64,000 nt of DNA, from NCBI GenBank assembly GCA_040902195.1, contig JBBDXS010000015.1, forward strand, positions 1 through 64,000, read 5' to 3'. This DNA is from JBBDXS01 sp040902195 (GTDB lineage: Bacteria; Chloroflexota; Dehalococcoidia; DSTF01; RBG-16-68-14). A program made the translations under genes and the position numbers. The notes below the pieces were generated by a model. The model saw only the letters and a program-made list of their open reading frames with translations, made no database searches and was not told the DNA's origin. Positions 43,125 through 52,214 of this stretch are shown here, in pieces; the first letter of the stretch is position 1; each line of letters begins with the position of its first letter.

Positions 43125-43865
43125 CTAGATGGAGGCCGAGGCGGTGGCGGGAGCGGTGTGCGCTGGCTCTGTCGCCTCGGCGAGGACGCGGTCGCAGTCG
43201 ATCGTGAGCGCGAGCGCGGGGAGCGGCAGCCAGAACGCCATCGCAACGACGAAGAGCGCGCCGCCGACGAGCGGCGTGAGGTAGAACGATGCGATCCAGG
43301 AGAGCGCCATCGCGATGACCAGCGGAGCGGCGAGCGCGGTCAGGAGCTTCGCGGTCCAGCGTTCGTCGAGCACCGCGAGCAGCGGACCGACGCGCGTCGC
43401 CTCGTTCGACGGCATGTCGTGCGCGAGGACGAGCGATTCGTCGTAGGCGTGTCGTAGCGACCAGCGTGCGAAGAGCACCGGCCCGGCGAGACCTGCGACG
43501 AGGCCGACGAACGGAATGCCGAATTCGTTGATCCGCACTCCCAGGATGACGCAGGCGGCGAGTGCGAGCGCGGGCGCCATCGCGGCCATGATGGCGGCTG
43601 GAGCGCTGCGGAGGGCCTCGATCCAGGCTCTAGAGGGGTCCGGCGACAGGTTACGGAGGATGAGGGCGGCGGCCCGGAGGCAGGCGCTGTAGGTCAGCAG
43701 CGTGAGCAACAGCAACGCGGGTACTGCGACGAGTGTCGGGATAAAGCCGCCCGTCGCGACGACGACGAGCACCGGGCCGAGAACGGCCATCGGCACGATC
43801 ATGGTCAGGAAGCTATCTAGCTCCTGGCGGTAGATCATGGTCACGTCGTCAAGAAGCTGTCTCAT
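43125..43865 (-). CDS. Multipass membrane protein of unknown function
   Basis: 246 residues from ATG 43865. Five or six hydrophobic segments are visible, e.g. FLTMIVPMAVLGPVLVVVAT, LVAVPALLLLTLLTYSACL, AAIMAAMAPALALAACVILG, GIPFVGLVAGLAGPVLFA and LVGGALFVVAMAFWLPLPAL. No conserved catalytic motif was found. The longer frame to 44096 includes a repeat-like GGGGGACACCCCC element and is not credible as protein. Neighbours give no clue. Confidence 0.7.
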   Translation of the reverse strand: MRQLLDDVTMIYRQELDSFLTMIVPMAVLGPVLVVVATGGFIPTLVAVPALLLLTLLTYSACLRAAALILRNLSPDPSRAWIEALRSAPAAIMAAMAPALALAACVILGVRINEFGIPFVGLVAGLAGPVLFARWSLRHAYDESLVLAHDMPSNEATRVGPLLAVLDERWTAKLLTALAAPLVIAMALSWIASFYLTPLVGGALFVVAMAFWLPLPALALTIDCDRVLAEATEPAHTAPATASASI

Positions 43866-44167
43866 CCCTACTACTAAAACACTCGACAGGGCGAGACGTT
43901 TCTGGTGGGTCCGGGTGTGAATATGGCGCAGCTTCGAAACGGGGCGCAAATGGCAGATTCGCCAGGAGATATCTAAGGTCCGTGCGTTCGCAACGTCTTC
44001 CTTCCCACTCGCCCGCCCAGAGAGGTTGCTGAGGCTGGGGGACACCCCCAAGACCCCCGGCAGAAGGGGCTCCGCCCCCTCTGCACGCCCCGGCACGGTG
44101 CGAACGGGAGGAGGCGTAGGGGCGGGTCTGAGACCCGCCCCTACGGGATGGGCGCATGGGTTTGCCC
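43866..44167. repeat. Spacer with palindromes
   Basis: 302 bases without a gene. At about 44034-44098 lies a GGGGGACACCCCCAAGACCCCC / GGGGCTCCGCCCC element, and at 44116-44144 a perfect CCCTAC palindrome with GGGTCTGAGACCC core. The rest shows nothing recognisable. Confidence 0.75.
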
Positions 44168-45613
44168 TTACGGGGCTACGACGGGAATCGTGACGAGCGG
44201 CGGGGCGATGAGGCCGGCGACCAGCTGGAGGATGACCGTCGCATCGATGCTGTTCGTGCTGCCGTCGAGCGTCGCGTCGCCGCTGGCGTCGCAGGGGAGG
44301 GCGTCGAGCAGCCCGGCCTCGAGCTGGAGCACGAACGCGGCATCGATGGAGTTGGTCTGCCCGTTGCAGTCGACGTCGGCCGCGATGTAGGCCTCGGGCG
44401 GGAGGCTAGGATACGGCTCCGGGTATGGGTATGGGTCCGGGTAGGGCGGCTCCTCGGGGTCGTAGCAGTCGATGCTGGCAGGCCAAGGCGGGAGCGGAGC
44501 CGACTGCGCACCGCCGAGCGAGAGGAACGTCCCGCCTTCCGTGAGGTCGAGACTCGTGTAGGCGTACGGCTCGTCGGGGCACTGGAAGGCGATTTGCACG
44601 AGCGCGCTCGCGCCGTCGATGGCGTTTCCGGGTGCGCACGTGAACGTGATCGTCATCTCGTTGTTGAGCGGCGAGATGGCGCGCTGGACAGCCGTGCAGC
44701 CGGGCGCTTCGGTCGCGGGATCGTCCGCAGCGATGTAGGGGACGTTGCCGCTCGTGTGCAGCGCGAGCTGATAGCCGTCGTACCCGTCCGATGGTGGAGC
44801 GACGAGCGTGACGGTGGCGGTCAAGGTGTCGCCGGGAAGGCCGTAGCAGTAACCGGTCCCGCCGGACACGTTCGCACAGCCGATCGAGAGGATTGCGGGC
44901 CGGGGCTGGCCGGCCGGGAACGCGTAGAACTGGCCGTAGGATTCGCGTTCTCCGCTGGACCAGCTCCCCGACATCGCACCGGATGAGTCACCGCTGGGCG
45001 AGGCGTAGATATTGGCGTAGCTCTCAGGCTCATCGATGTGCAGGTTGATCGCGCCGGAAATCGGGCTGGCGGTGCCCGTCCACGTCTCGCTGCCAGAAGG
45101 ACAGGTGACGACGGCGGTGAGCGCCGTGGCGGACTGCGTAAGCGTGGCGTCGCAGAGCGTGTCGCCGGGAGCGCGGCCCTCGAAGACGAAGGTCCAGTCG
45201 CCGGAGATATCGATGCCGGTTGTGTCGGTGCTCGTGCGCGTGCCGGAGATCGTGCCGCCGAGGCCTAGGGCGCTCCACGCCCCGGTAAACGAGTTGCCAT
45301 CGTCCGCGAACGCGATGTTGAGGACCGCGCCGAACGAGCTCTCGGTGAGCACGGCGCTGCCCGTCGCGGGGTCGATCGTGCCGGTGAACTGCAGCGTGCC
45401 GACGATTGAGCACTCCGTCGTTGAGGTGAGATTGTTCCCATCCTGGATGATGATCGATTCGCACGTGCCCGGCAGGTCGCCGGCGACCTGAACGTGCCAG
45501 GTGCCAGTGACAGACGGGCCTGCTTCGGCGCGGCCTGTCGGGCCGGCTGCGAGGAAGAGCAAAGCCGCGATGGCCGCGAGGGGAATGCTCATGCGAATCA
45601 GAATCGACGTCAT
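44168..45613 (-). CDS. Secreted protein with cohesin-like domain and C-terminal dockerin
   Basis: 481 residues: signal peptide (about 1-31), two related beta-rich modules (about 35-220; GTWHVQVAGDLPGTCESI and SGDWTFVFEGRAPGDTL), then a cohesin-like domain (about 230-350; LPGDTLTATVTLVAPPSDGY, GYQLALHTSG, MTITFTCAPG, GASALVQIAFQCP). A Pro/Tyr linker and two dockerin repeats follow (DVDCNGQTNSIDAAFVLQLE and DGSTNSIDATVILQLVAGL). A protein with both partner modules could act as an adaptor scaffold. The cohesin call rests on strand pattern and needs a profile search. ATG 45613 with GGAGG six bases upstream. Confidence 0.8.
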   Translation of the reverse strand: MTSILIRMSIPLAAIAALLFLAAGPTGRAEAGPSVTGTWHVQVAGDLPGTCESIIIQDGNNLTSTTECSIVGTLQFTGTIDPATGSAVLTESSFGAVLNIAFADDGNSFTGAWSALGLGGTISGTRTSTDTTGIDISGDWTFVFEGRAPGDTLCDATLTQSATALTAVVTCPSGSETWTGTASPISGAINLHIDEPESYANIYASPSGDSSGAMSGSWSSGERESYGQFYAFPAGQPRPAILSIGCANVSGGTGYCYGLPGDTLTATVTLVAPPSDGYDGYQLALHTSGNVPYIAADDPATEAPGCTAVQRAISPLNNEMTITFTCAPGNAIDGASALVQIAFQCPDEPYAYTSLDLTEGGTFLSLGGAQSAPLPPWPASIDCYDPEEPPYPDPYPYPEPYPSLPPEAYIAADVDCNGQTNSIDAAFVLQLEAGLLDALPCDASGDATLDGSTNSIDATVILQLVAGLIAPPLVTIPVVAP

Positions 45614-45669
45614 GTTCGGCCTCCTGTCCCCTATACGCCGCCAGGGGCGATTCGGTTCCCCGAGTATCT

Positions 45670-45697
45670 AGCGTAGCACTGGCCGGGGGGAAGTCAA
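45670..45697 (-). promoter_or_regulatory. Promoter of the cohesin-like/dockerin gene
   Basis: Minus strand TTGACT (45697-45692), 16-base spacer, TACGCT (45675-45670). It overlaps the promoter region of the divergent MFS gene, whose -10 TATACT is at 45711-45716. Confidence 0.5.
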
Positions 45698-45727
45698 GCG
45701 CGTTCGCGCCTATACTGGCGGCAAGCG

Positions 45728-47236
45728 ATGAGCGAGGAGCAGGACGCGCCTCCGACGCCGGAACCGCCCGGCCTTCCTCCGCGGCGCCCCCAGGATGCCG
45801 CCCGGCGCGCGTTCGATTCGGCGTATTCGCAGGCAGATCGCATCATCGACCGCGGGCAGCGCGGCGTCTTCCGGCTGATCTGGGTGTTCTTGCCGGAGCC
45901 GGAGGTGGCGCGCGACCTGCGCTTCCAGCAGATCCTGGCGTCGCGCTTCTTGTCCGACGCCGGGCAGCAGGCGCTCGCGTATAGCGCGCTCGTCGCGGTC
46001 GTGCTCGCAGGGGGCTCGGCGTTCGATGCGGCGCTGGTCGGGATCGCGGCGTTGGTGCCGGCCGGACTGCTCGGGCTGTACGGGGGCGCTGTGGCGGACG
46101 CGCTGCCGAGGCGCATCGCGATGGCGATGGTGTACAACTTCCAGGCGCTGCTCTGCTTCATCGTCCCGACGTTTGCCGGAACGGACCTCGCTGCCATCAT
46201 CCTCCTCGTGTTCCTCGTAAACGTGCTGGGGCAGGTCTCCGGGCCGACCGAGTCGGCCGTGCTGCCCGTCGTCGCGTCAGACGCGCAGCTCGCGACGGCG
46301 ACGTCGCTCGTGCACTTCGGCTCGTCATTGGGCACCGGGTTCGGCACGGTACTGCTGGCGCCGGTCCTGGTGCATGCGTTCGGCGTGAAGGTCGCCTTCT
46401 ACGTTGCGGGAGTCCTACTGCTGCTGGCGGCGAGCCGCGTGTTCGATCTGCCCGGCGACACCCCGAAGCCGCTGCGCGGCTGGCGGCCGCCCGAGGTGCA
46501 CGTGCGCGACGCGATCGACTGGCTGTTGCAGCGTCCCGCCGTCGCGGCGATCTTCGCGGTCTCGATCGTGTCCGGCACAGCGAACATCGTGATGCAGACG
46601 CTGGGGCCGCGCTACGTGCAGTCGGCGCTGGGGATCGACGCTACGGCCGCCGTCTACGTCTTCGCGCCGTCCGCGGCGGGGCTGCTGTTGGCGCTCGCGT
46701 TGGGACCGATGCTCATGCGCGTCTGGGGCGAACGGATCGCGGCGCTGGCGGGCTTCGCGCTGACGGGCGTCGCGCTGGTGCTGCTGGGCGCGATCGATGG
46801 TGTCTCCGACACGATCGAGTTCGTGAACCCCGCGCGATTGGGCGAGCTGTTCGGCGTTGGCATCAGCGACAAGGTGCGCACGGCGGGCATGATCGCGGCG
46901 CTGCTTGGCTTCGGCGTCTCGCTCACGACGACGTCGGTGCAGACGTACATCAACCGTCGCGTGCCGCTGGCGTACCAGGGACGCGCGTTCGCGTTACAGA
47001 GCACGCTGAAGAACGGCGTCGCGATCGTGCCGCTGCTGACGCTCGGCGGCGCCGCGACGGCGTTCGGCGTCGAGCCGGTGCTGATCGTCTCGCCTCTCGT
47101 GCTCGTTGCGCTGGGGTACGGGCTGGTGCTGCTGAGCTTCCGCTTCGCGCACCGCGCGCCGGCGTCTCGATTGGAGGTGCTGAGCTCGTTTTGGGAGGAG
47201 CCCGAGGTGGCGGCCGAGGGGCGCGGCGGCCGATAG
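45728..47236 (+). CDS. MFS transporter
   Basis: 502 residues with about twelve hydrophobic helices (e.g. ALAYSALVAVVLAGGSAFDA, AIILLVFLVNVLGQVSGPTE, VAFYVAGVLLLLAASRVF, VLIVSPLVLVALGYGLVLLS). The loop after helix 2 reads GGAVADALPRRIAM, the family's motif A position. It resembles the MFS_3/enterobactin-exporter-like group; substrate unknown. The first 60 residues are a charged cytosolic extension. ATG 45728 is 11 bases after TATACT, so the 5' UTR is only a few bases long. Confidence 0.88.
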   Translation: MSEEQDAPPTPEPPGLPPRRPQDAARRAFDSAYSQADRIIDRGQRGVFRLIWVFLPEPEVARDLRFQQILASRFLSDAGQQALAYSALVAVVLAGGSAFDAALVGIAALVPAGLLGLYGGAVADALPRRIAMAMVYNFQALLCFIVPTFAGTDLAAIILLVFLVNVLGQVSGPTESAVLPVVASDAQLATATSLVHFGSSLGTGFGTVLLAPVLVHAFGVKVAFYVAGVLLLLAASRVFDLPGDTPKPLRGWRPPEVHVRDAIDWLLQRPAVAAIFAVSIVSGTANIVMQTLGPRYVQSALGIDATAAVYVFAPSAAGLLLALALGPMLMRVWGERIAALAGFALTGVALVLLGAIDGVSDTIEFVNPARLGELFGVGISDKVRTAGMIAALLGFGVSLTTTSVQTYINRRVPLAYQGRAFALQSTLKNGVAIVPLLTLGGAATAFGVEPVLIVSPLVLVALGYGLVLLSFRFAHRAPASRLEVLSSFWEEPEVAAEGRGGR

Positions 47237-47342
47237 ATCGGCACCGAGCGGGAGGCCTGTCGCCGGGCGACTCTGCGAAGAGCTCTGTCCCTACGGGGGT
47301 CTCGCCACGTCGGGGACTGAGGTGGCCATATCGGTACCGAGC

Positions 47343-47417
47343 GGGAGGCCTAAAGGCCTCCCCTACGGGTCTCGCCACAACGAGGACTGAGGCGGGCGCG
47401 TCACGACGCGCCCCTAC
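47343..47417. repeat. Two CCCTAC palindromes with TCTCGCCA...GACTGAGG spacer
   Basis: 47343-47366 has a GGGAGGCCTAAAGGCCTCCC core and 47391-47417 a GGGCGCGTCACGACGCGCCC core. Between them is the module CTCGCCAC-n-GAGGACTGAGG, which also follows similar palindromes near 47298, 51327, 52633 and 60113. Confidence 0.85.
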
Positions 47418-47422
47418 ACGGC

Positions 47423-48274
47423 CTACTTCAAGGCGGCTCCGGCGGCGGAGCGCATGGACGCGAGGTCTGCGTCCTGCTTGGTCCAGAGACGGAAGGCGTC
47501 TGCGGCCTGGTAAACGAGCATAGGGAGGCCGCCCAGCGTGCGCGCGCCCTTCGACTTCGCATCTTTGAGGAGCTGCGTCTCGGGCGGGTTGTAGACGAGG
47601 TCGAAGACGAGGCCGCTCGATGGGAGGAACTGCGGATCGATCGGGCTCGTACCTTCTGACTCCGTCCCCTTCGTACCGACGGGCGTGCAGTTAACGAACA
47701 GGTCGACTTTGGGCAGCTCCTGCATGAAGACGCCGTCCATCCAGTGCGTCCATGTAATCGTCATGCCGGGGCGCGTGCGAGGCCGGTTCTCCTTCACGAT
47801 GCCGTCGAGCCGCTTTGGGGAGTGGCCCGCGAGCAAGACGATGCTTGCGCCGGCCTGTACGAGCGCATACGACACGGCGCGCGCGGCACCGCCCGCGCCC
47901 AGGATGCCGATGTACTGTTGTTTGGGATCGAATCCGCCGTCCTCACGCAGGGCGCGCATGAAGCCCGGGGCGTCGGTGTTATAGCCGACGAGCTTATCGC
48001 CGTCCTTGGCGACGGTGTTGACCGCGCCGATCTCCTGCGCCGTCTCATCGACGCTGTCGAGCAGCGACATGATCGCTTCCTTGTGCGGCGCTGTCACGCT
48101 CGCGCCGAGGATGTCGGCGTCGCGCAGGCGGCCGGCGTGCATCTCGAGATCGTCCGGCGCGACGTCCCAGAGCTCGCACGTGCCCTCGATGCCCGCGGAC
48201 GCGAACGCGGCGGCGAACACAGCGGGGCTAATCGAGTGCGCGACGGGCTGTCCGATGATGGCGATGCGGCTCAT
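47423..48274 (-). CDS. aroE: Shikimate dehydrogenase
   Basis: 283 residues. It reduces 3-dehydroshikimate with NADPH in the shikimate pathway. Landmarks: IGQPVAHSISPAVF (substrate loop), SVTAPHKEAIM with the catalytic Lys, GAVNTV, GYNTDAPGFM with the catalytic Asp, and GAGGAARAVSYAL (nucleotide loop). The usual NVT is SVT here, a mild variant. Its ATG at 48274 lies 102 bases after the nitrite/sulfite reductase stop, with a hairpin between. No other aro gene is nearby. Confidence 0.95.
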   Translation of the reverse strand: MSRIAIIGQPVAHSISPAVFAAAFASAGIEGTCELWDVAPDDLEMHAGRLRDADILGASVTAPHKEAIMSLLDSVDETAQEIGAVNTVAKDGDKLVGYNTDAPGFMRALREDGGFDPKQQYIGILGAGGAARAVSYALVQAGASIVLLAGHSPKRLDGIVKENRPRTRPGMTITWTHWMDGVFMQELPKVDLFVNCTPVGTKGTESEGTSPIDPQFLPSSGLVFDLVYNPPETQLLKDAKSKGARTLGGLPMLVYQAADAFRLWTKQDADLASMRSAAGAALK

Positions 48275-48325
48275 GGCGCTCCTACGGGCCGGTCTAAAGA
48301 CCTGTAGCTACGAGAGGGATGCAAC

Positions 48326-48351
48326 GCTGCCCTCGTAGAGACGAGGGCAGC
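48326..48351 (-). terminator. 10-bp hairpin between nitrite/sulfite reductase and aroE
   Basis: GCTGCCCTCG and CGAGGGCAGC around six bases, 25 bases after the reductase stop on the minus strand. No T-run. A TACAAT just upstream (near 48351-48356) could be an aroE -10 overlapping it. Confidence 0.5.
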
Positions 48352-48375
48352 AGAGTCGGTATTGTAGCACGTGCG

Positions 48376-50130
48376 CTAGACGGCGCATTCGCCTTCGCCC
48401 ATCTCGTCCAGGCTGAAGATCTTGCTTGCTCCCCAGTCGACGAAGGACATCGGGTCTTCCTCGTACTTCGGCATCTCGGCGTAGCCGGCGAGGACGTCCT
48501 TGATGTAGTCGTTGCCGACGCGGAGTGACCAGTCACCGAAGGGCTCGCCGTCGTTGCGATTTGACTGATAGTTAGCGACGAGGACGCCGACGGCCTCGGG
48601 GATCTTCTTCGCGGGCAGCTTCATGACGTGCTTGCCGATGCGCGCTTCGGGCCCATCGCCGCGCCCGGCGACGAGCATCGAGAACGAGGGCACCATGCGC
48701 TCGCCGGAGCGGACGGCGTTGCCGTAGAAGCCGATGTCGGCGATGTGATGGTGGCCGCAGGAGTTGGGGCAGCCGCTGATCTTGATGCGGATCTGTTCGG
48801 TGAGCGGGTCACTCTTGAAGTGACCGTTCTTCGCGAACATCTCGTCGCGGATGGCGCGGCCCAGCCCCTTCGAGGACGTCACGCCCAGGGCACACGTGTC
48901 GGCGCCGGGGCAGGTCATCACGTCGCTGATGGTGAGGACGCCGTCCTCGGCGAGGCCGGCCTCGATCAGGCCGGCGTGGACGCCCGGCAGGTCGTCGCCG
49001 TGCACCCAGCGCAGGACGATGTTCTGGTTGACGGCGGTGCGCGCCTTGCCGCCCGCGTACGTCCTCGACAGATCGGCGAGCGCGTGGAACTGCTGCGGCG
49101 TCATGTCGCCGATGGGCAGCAGGACGTAGACCATGAAGTAGCCGGACTGCGCCTGCGGGATCGCGTTGGTGCGCTTCCACGCTTCGAAGCCGGGCTTCGG
49201 CGCGTGGCCGTTCTGCCCGAGCGAGGCTGCGGACGGATGCGACGGCGATTCCTCGAAGGACATATCGGGACCGCGGTAGTGGCCGTTCTCGGCCGGCGGC
49301 ATCGAAGCGAGCTCCTCCTGGACGAGCCGGCGGAACTCCTCGATGCCGAACTTCTTGACGACGAACTTGATGCGGGCCTTGTTGCGGTTCTTGCGCTCGC
49401 CGTGACGGTCGAAGATGCGCAGCGTGGCTTCGCTGACGCGCAGAAACTCCTCTACGGGGACGAACTCATCGAGCACCTGGGCGATGAACGGTGACGCGCC
49501 GAGCCCGCCGCCCACAACCACTCGAAACCCTCGCTTCCCGTCGCGGATGACGGCTGTCGCGCCGAGGTCGTGGATCGGCACGAGGCCGTGGTCGTGCTCG
49601 CACGCCGAGAAGGCGAACTTGAACTTGCGCGGCAGCTTCTGGCAGACCGGGTGGCGGAGGAAGAAGCGCGCCGTCGCTTCCGCGTAGGGCGTGACATCGA
49701 AGACGCTGTCCTCACAGACGCCGGACATGTGGTCGGAGGTGACGTTACGAACCGTGTTGCCGCACGCCTCTCGCGACGTGAGTCCGGCCTCGGCCAGCTT
49801 GCGCATAACCTCGGTGACGTCCTCGAGCTTGATGTAGTGGATCTGGATGTCTTGCCGCGTCGTGACGTGGGCGACCTTGCGCGGCGTGTAGTTCTCGGTA
49901 ATGTCGGCCATGACGTCCATCTGGTCCGCGGTCATCGTCCCGTGGGGGATCTTGATGCGGATCATCTGGGCGTCGTCCTGGCGCTGTCCGTAGATGCCGT
50001 GCTGGAGACGGAAGGGGCGAAAGTCGTCTCCCAGGCCGCCGCCGGCGAGGAAGGCGTTGGCCTCCTTCTCGAAGTTGTCGAGCTCCGCCGTGACGAGGGG
50101 GTCGATCTCTACGAATTGCTTCTCAGCCAT
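48376..50130 (-). CDS. Ferredoxin-type siroheme nitrite/sulfite reductase
   Basis: 584 residues from ATG 50130 (AAGGAGG six bases upstream). Two siroheme/4Fe-4S reductase half-domains are visible; the cluster ligands are CPGADTCALG and CPNSCGHHH near the C-terminus. ENYTPRKVAHVTTRQDIQIH is the N-terminal family segment. It reduces nitrite to ammonia or sulfite to sulfide using ferredoxin; which one cannot be decided here. Absence of nitrate-assimilation or cys genes in the neighbourhood leaves this open. It has a promoter at 50209-50237. Confidence 0.92.
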   Translation of the reverse strand: MAEKQFVEIDPLVTAELDNFEKEANAFLAGGGLGDDFRPFRLQHGIYGQRQDDAQMIRIKIPHGTMTADQMDVMADITENYTPRKVAHVTTRQDIQIHYIKLEDVTEVMRKLAEAGLTSREACGNTVRNVTSDHMSGVCEDSVFDVTPYAEATARFFLRHPVCQKLPRKFKFAFSACEHDHGLVPIHDLGATAVIRDGKRGFRVVVGGGLGASPFIAQVLDEFVPVEEFLRVSEATLRIFDRHGERKNRNKARIKFVVKKFGIEEFRRLVQEELASMPPAENGHYRGPDMSFEESPSHPSAASLGQNGHAPKPGFEAWKRTNAIPQAQSGYFMVYVLLPIGDMTPQQFHALADLSRTYAGGKARTAVNQNIVLRWVHGDDLPGVHAGLIEAGLAEDGVLTISDVMTCPGADTCALGVTSSKGLGRAIRDEMFAKNGHFKSDPLTEQIRIKISGCPNSCGHHHIADIGFYGNAVRSGERMVPSFSMLVAGRGDGPEARIGKHVMKLPAKKIPEAVGVLVANYQSNRNDGEPFGDWSLRVGNDYIKDVLAGYAEMPKYEEDPMSFVDWGASKIFSLDEMGEGECAV

Positions 50131-50208
50131 GACAGGCCTCCTTGGACGACCATTATACATCGGCGCACAAGCGCCAACGATTAATGAGATTGGCGACTGC
50201 TTTAGTCA

Positions 50209-50237
50209 GGATATCGCTGGAGAGGAGAAAGTGTCAA
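50209..50237 (-). promoter_or_regulatory. Promoter of the siroheme reductase gene
   Basis: Minus strand TTGACA (50237-50232), 17-base spacer, ATATCC (50214-50209). Confidence 0.6.
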
Positions 50238-50465
50238 GAGTACACTAAGTGAAATCGAGAACAATCAGGAAGAGATCGGCCAGGGTGGGAGCGAGAAGCG
50301 AGAAGCGAGAGCGGGAGGTCCAGCCATACGGGCTGCGGCGTCCCTCACCCCTGCTTGCGGCCGAGGACGCCTCGCCGAGGGGCCAGATCCTTCGCTTCGC
50401 TCAGGATGACAGGGGAGGGCCGGCGCGCGGCCCTAGAGTCTCGTCACCTGGAGGGCGATGCGGCC
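50238..50465. repeat. Spacer with GCGAGAA heptamers and CAGGATGACA element
   Basis: (GCGAGAA)2 plus GCGAGAG at 50291-50311, and ATCCTTCGCTTCGCTCAGGATGACAG at about 50386-50411. The final CCCTAC overlaps the stop codon of the next gene. No ORF. Confidence 0.75.
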
Positions 50466-51302
50466 CTACAGCCGCAGGAGCTTGCGGGCGTTCTCGCCGA
50501 GGATGAGATCGCGGGCGGCGGCGTCGATGGGCGCTTCGCGCAGCTCGATGAGGGCGCGTTCGTGCGAGACGAGCGGGAAGTCGCTCCCGAAGAGGACGTG
50601 TCTCGCGCTGACGAGGTCGATCACGCGGGCGAAGATGTCGGGCGTGTAGAGGAACGGCGTTCCGGCGGTATCGAAGTAGGTCGTCGCGAAGCTCTCCTTC
50701 ATCTCGGGCATGAGCGCGAAGAAGGGCAGGCCGCCGCCCCAGTGCGCCGCAATGACGTTGACGCCCGGGAAGTCCGCGATGAAGCGGCCCAGCTCCTCGA
50801 TGGGGGAGCCGTTCTTGCCCGGGTACGCGTGGCCGACGGGCTCGCTGGCGTGGAAGAGCAGTGCCAGATCGAAGGCGTTCCCCGCCCACGCGAGCAGATC
50901 CGCCTCCTCGCTATCGATGAGCTTGTACCCCTGGCTCGCGGGGCGCAGCTCGCCCAGGCCGCGAGCGCCTCGCGCGGCGTAGCGCTCCATCTCCTTGCGA
51001 CCGCCGTCGCCGCCGGGCAGGACGTTGGGGAACGGGATGATGCGGCCCCCGCTCGATGCCGCGGCCTCAAGAAGGTAGTCGTTGTGCTCGCGCATGACCT
51101 CCGCGTCGCTCCAGGCGAAGCCGCAGGCGACGGCGTGATCGATGCCGTTCTCCTCCATCGAGGCGAGCAGGTCTTCGGCGGTCGCGATGTGCGCCCTGGG
51201 GTTGGAGTAAAGCTCTCGAAACGTGGGGTCGCGCGTGAGGTACTCGTCGCGGCGATCGCGGATCGAGGGCGGGAAGACGTGCGTATGGACGTCGACGATC
51301 AC
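50466..51302 (-). CDS. Amidohydrolase family 2 enzyme
   Basis: 278 residues from GTG 51302. Metal-site motif IVDVHTHVFPP starts the protein; NVIAAHWGGG, FDTAGTPFLY and HVLFGSDFPLVSHERA follow the usual Amidohydro_2 order, the last supplying the catalytic Asp. It resembles uronate-isomerase/ACMSD-like hydrolases or decarboxylases; substrate unknown. TACCAT lies six bases before the GTG, suggesting a leaderless mRNA; the longer frame to 51335 would not fit this. Confidence 0.88.
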   Translation of the reverse strand: MIVDVHTHVFPPSIRDRRDEYLTRDPTFRELYSNPRAHIATAEDLLASMEENGIDHAVACGFAWSDAEVMREHNDYLLEAAASSGGRIIPFPNVLPGGDGGRKEMERYAARGARGLGELRPASQGYKLIDSEEADLLAWAGNAFDLALLFHASEPVGHAYPGKNGSPIEELGRFIADFPGVNVIAAHWGGGLPFFALMPEMKESFATTYFDTAGTPFLYTPDIFARVIDLVSARHVLFGSDFPLVSHERALIELREAPIDAAARDLILGENARKLLRL

Positions 51303-51350
51303 GGAGCTATGGTAGCGGACGGGCGGTCTCGCCACCTCGAAGACTAAGGT

Positions 51351-51391
51351 CCTGAGCCGGTCCTTCCGTGACGCGGAAGGACCGGCTCAGG
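51351..51391. terminator. 18-bp perfect hairpin with CAGGATGACA arm
   Basis: CCTGAGCCGGTCCTTCCG, TGACG loop, CGGAAGGACCGGCTCAGG, then ATGACAG. It sits after the minus-strand gene 51411-52016 and could be its terminator. The arms are a two-sided version of the TCCTTCG...CTCAGGATGACA repeat. Confidence 0.65.
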
Positions 51392-51410
51392 ATGACAGCG
51401 TGCGGAGGGA

Positions 51411-52016
51411 TTACGCGGCGCGGCGGACCGGCTGGCCGTGCTGGCCGAGCCGGACGCAGAGGTCGTCGAACATCATGTCGCTCAGCGCGCTCTCGAGGTC
51501 ATTGGCGTCGCTGCGGAGGTCGTTGGTGAGGCGGCTCGCCTCGATGAAGGTCGCATCGTAACCGAGGTTTTGCACGCACAACTCGATCGAGAGGCGCAGC
51601 TCGACAGTGCGGTGGGACGGGTGGTCCGTTGCGTTGCGGAGCGATTTCTGGAGCTGCTCGCGGGCGCTCCTGGTGCGGATGGGCAGCGAGTCGGTCGCGA
51701 CGCGGAGCTGCTTGTTCATGACGGAATCGATGATGTGGTGAAAGACGGACTCGAGCTCGATGGCGCGCTCGCGCCAGACGGTGATGAGGGAGCGCGCCGC
51801 CTTCGCGGTCGGCTCGAAGCCACGCTCGTTGGCGATGCGGATCACGCCGTCACGGAAGCGCCGGCGACGGCCGGAGCTGATGTACTGCATCGCGTTGACG
51901 ACAAGCAGCAGATCGTCCATCGCCAGGTCGGTCGCGGTAGCCGGCCGGGTGGCCAGGTCCTTCCTGACGATGTCGATGAAGTCGTCGCGCCGACGGTTGT
52001 CGGAATGCTCCTCCAT
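51411..52016 (-). CDS. Helical protein of unknown function
   Basis: 201 residues, ATG 52016. Predominantly helical and charged, no signal peptide or membrane helix. Segments such as MDDLLLVVNAMQYISSGRRR and LITVWRERAIELESVFHHII suggest a regulatory or DNA/nucleotide-associated fold, possibly TetR-C-like, but no family was recognised. A perfect 8-bp hairpin (52029-52047) lies 13 bases before the start. Divergent from a small winged-helix gene. Confidence 0.65.
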   Translation of the reverse strand: MEEHSDNRRRDDFIDIVRKDLATRPATATDLAMDDLLLVVNAMQYISSGRRRRFRDGVIRIANERGFEPTAKAARSLITVWRERAIELESVFHHIIDSVMNKQLRVATDSLPIRTRSAREQLQKSLRNATDHPSHRTVELRLSIELCVQNLGYDATFIEASRLTNDLRSDANDLESALSDMMFDDLCVRLGQHGQPVRRAA

Positions 52017-52028
52017 ACGTGCGTTCTA

Positions 52029-52047
52029 CCCCTGTCTTGGACAGGGG
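52029..52047. promoter_or_regulatory. CCCCTGTC/TTG/GACAGGGG inverted repeat
   Basis: Perfect 8-base arms with a three-base centre just upstream of the helical-protein gene. It fits an operator or a leader hairpin. Confidence 0.45.
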
Positions 52048-52117
52048 AGCTCCCTTACCAAGCTAGGTATCGGCACGGGTGTCAATTTCTGGTATCTCGA
52101 AAGGGGTACGACGGACG

Positions 52118-52161
52118 GGAGAGGCGGGAGGCGGGAGGCGGGAGGCGGCTACCGGCTACCG
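52118..52161. repeat. GGGAGGC and GGCTACC heptamer repeats
   Basis: About four GGGAGGC-type units followed by two GGCTACC units, both with period 7. Confidence 0.85.
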
Positions 52162-52214
52162 GAATGTTCGGGTCCCGCCGTGTTGTGCCCCGACGGGTCT
52201 ACAATGACCTCGTG

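Noticed and set aside
43866..44096. 77-residue N-terminal extension of the membrane protein
   Set aside because: It includes the GGGGGACACCCCC repeat element and has no membrane or domain features.
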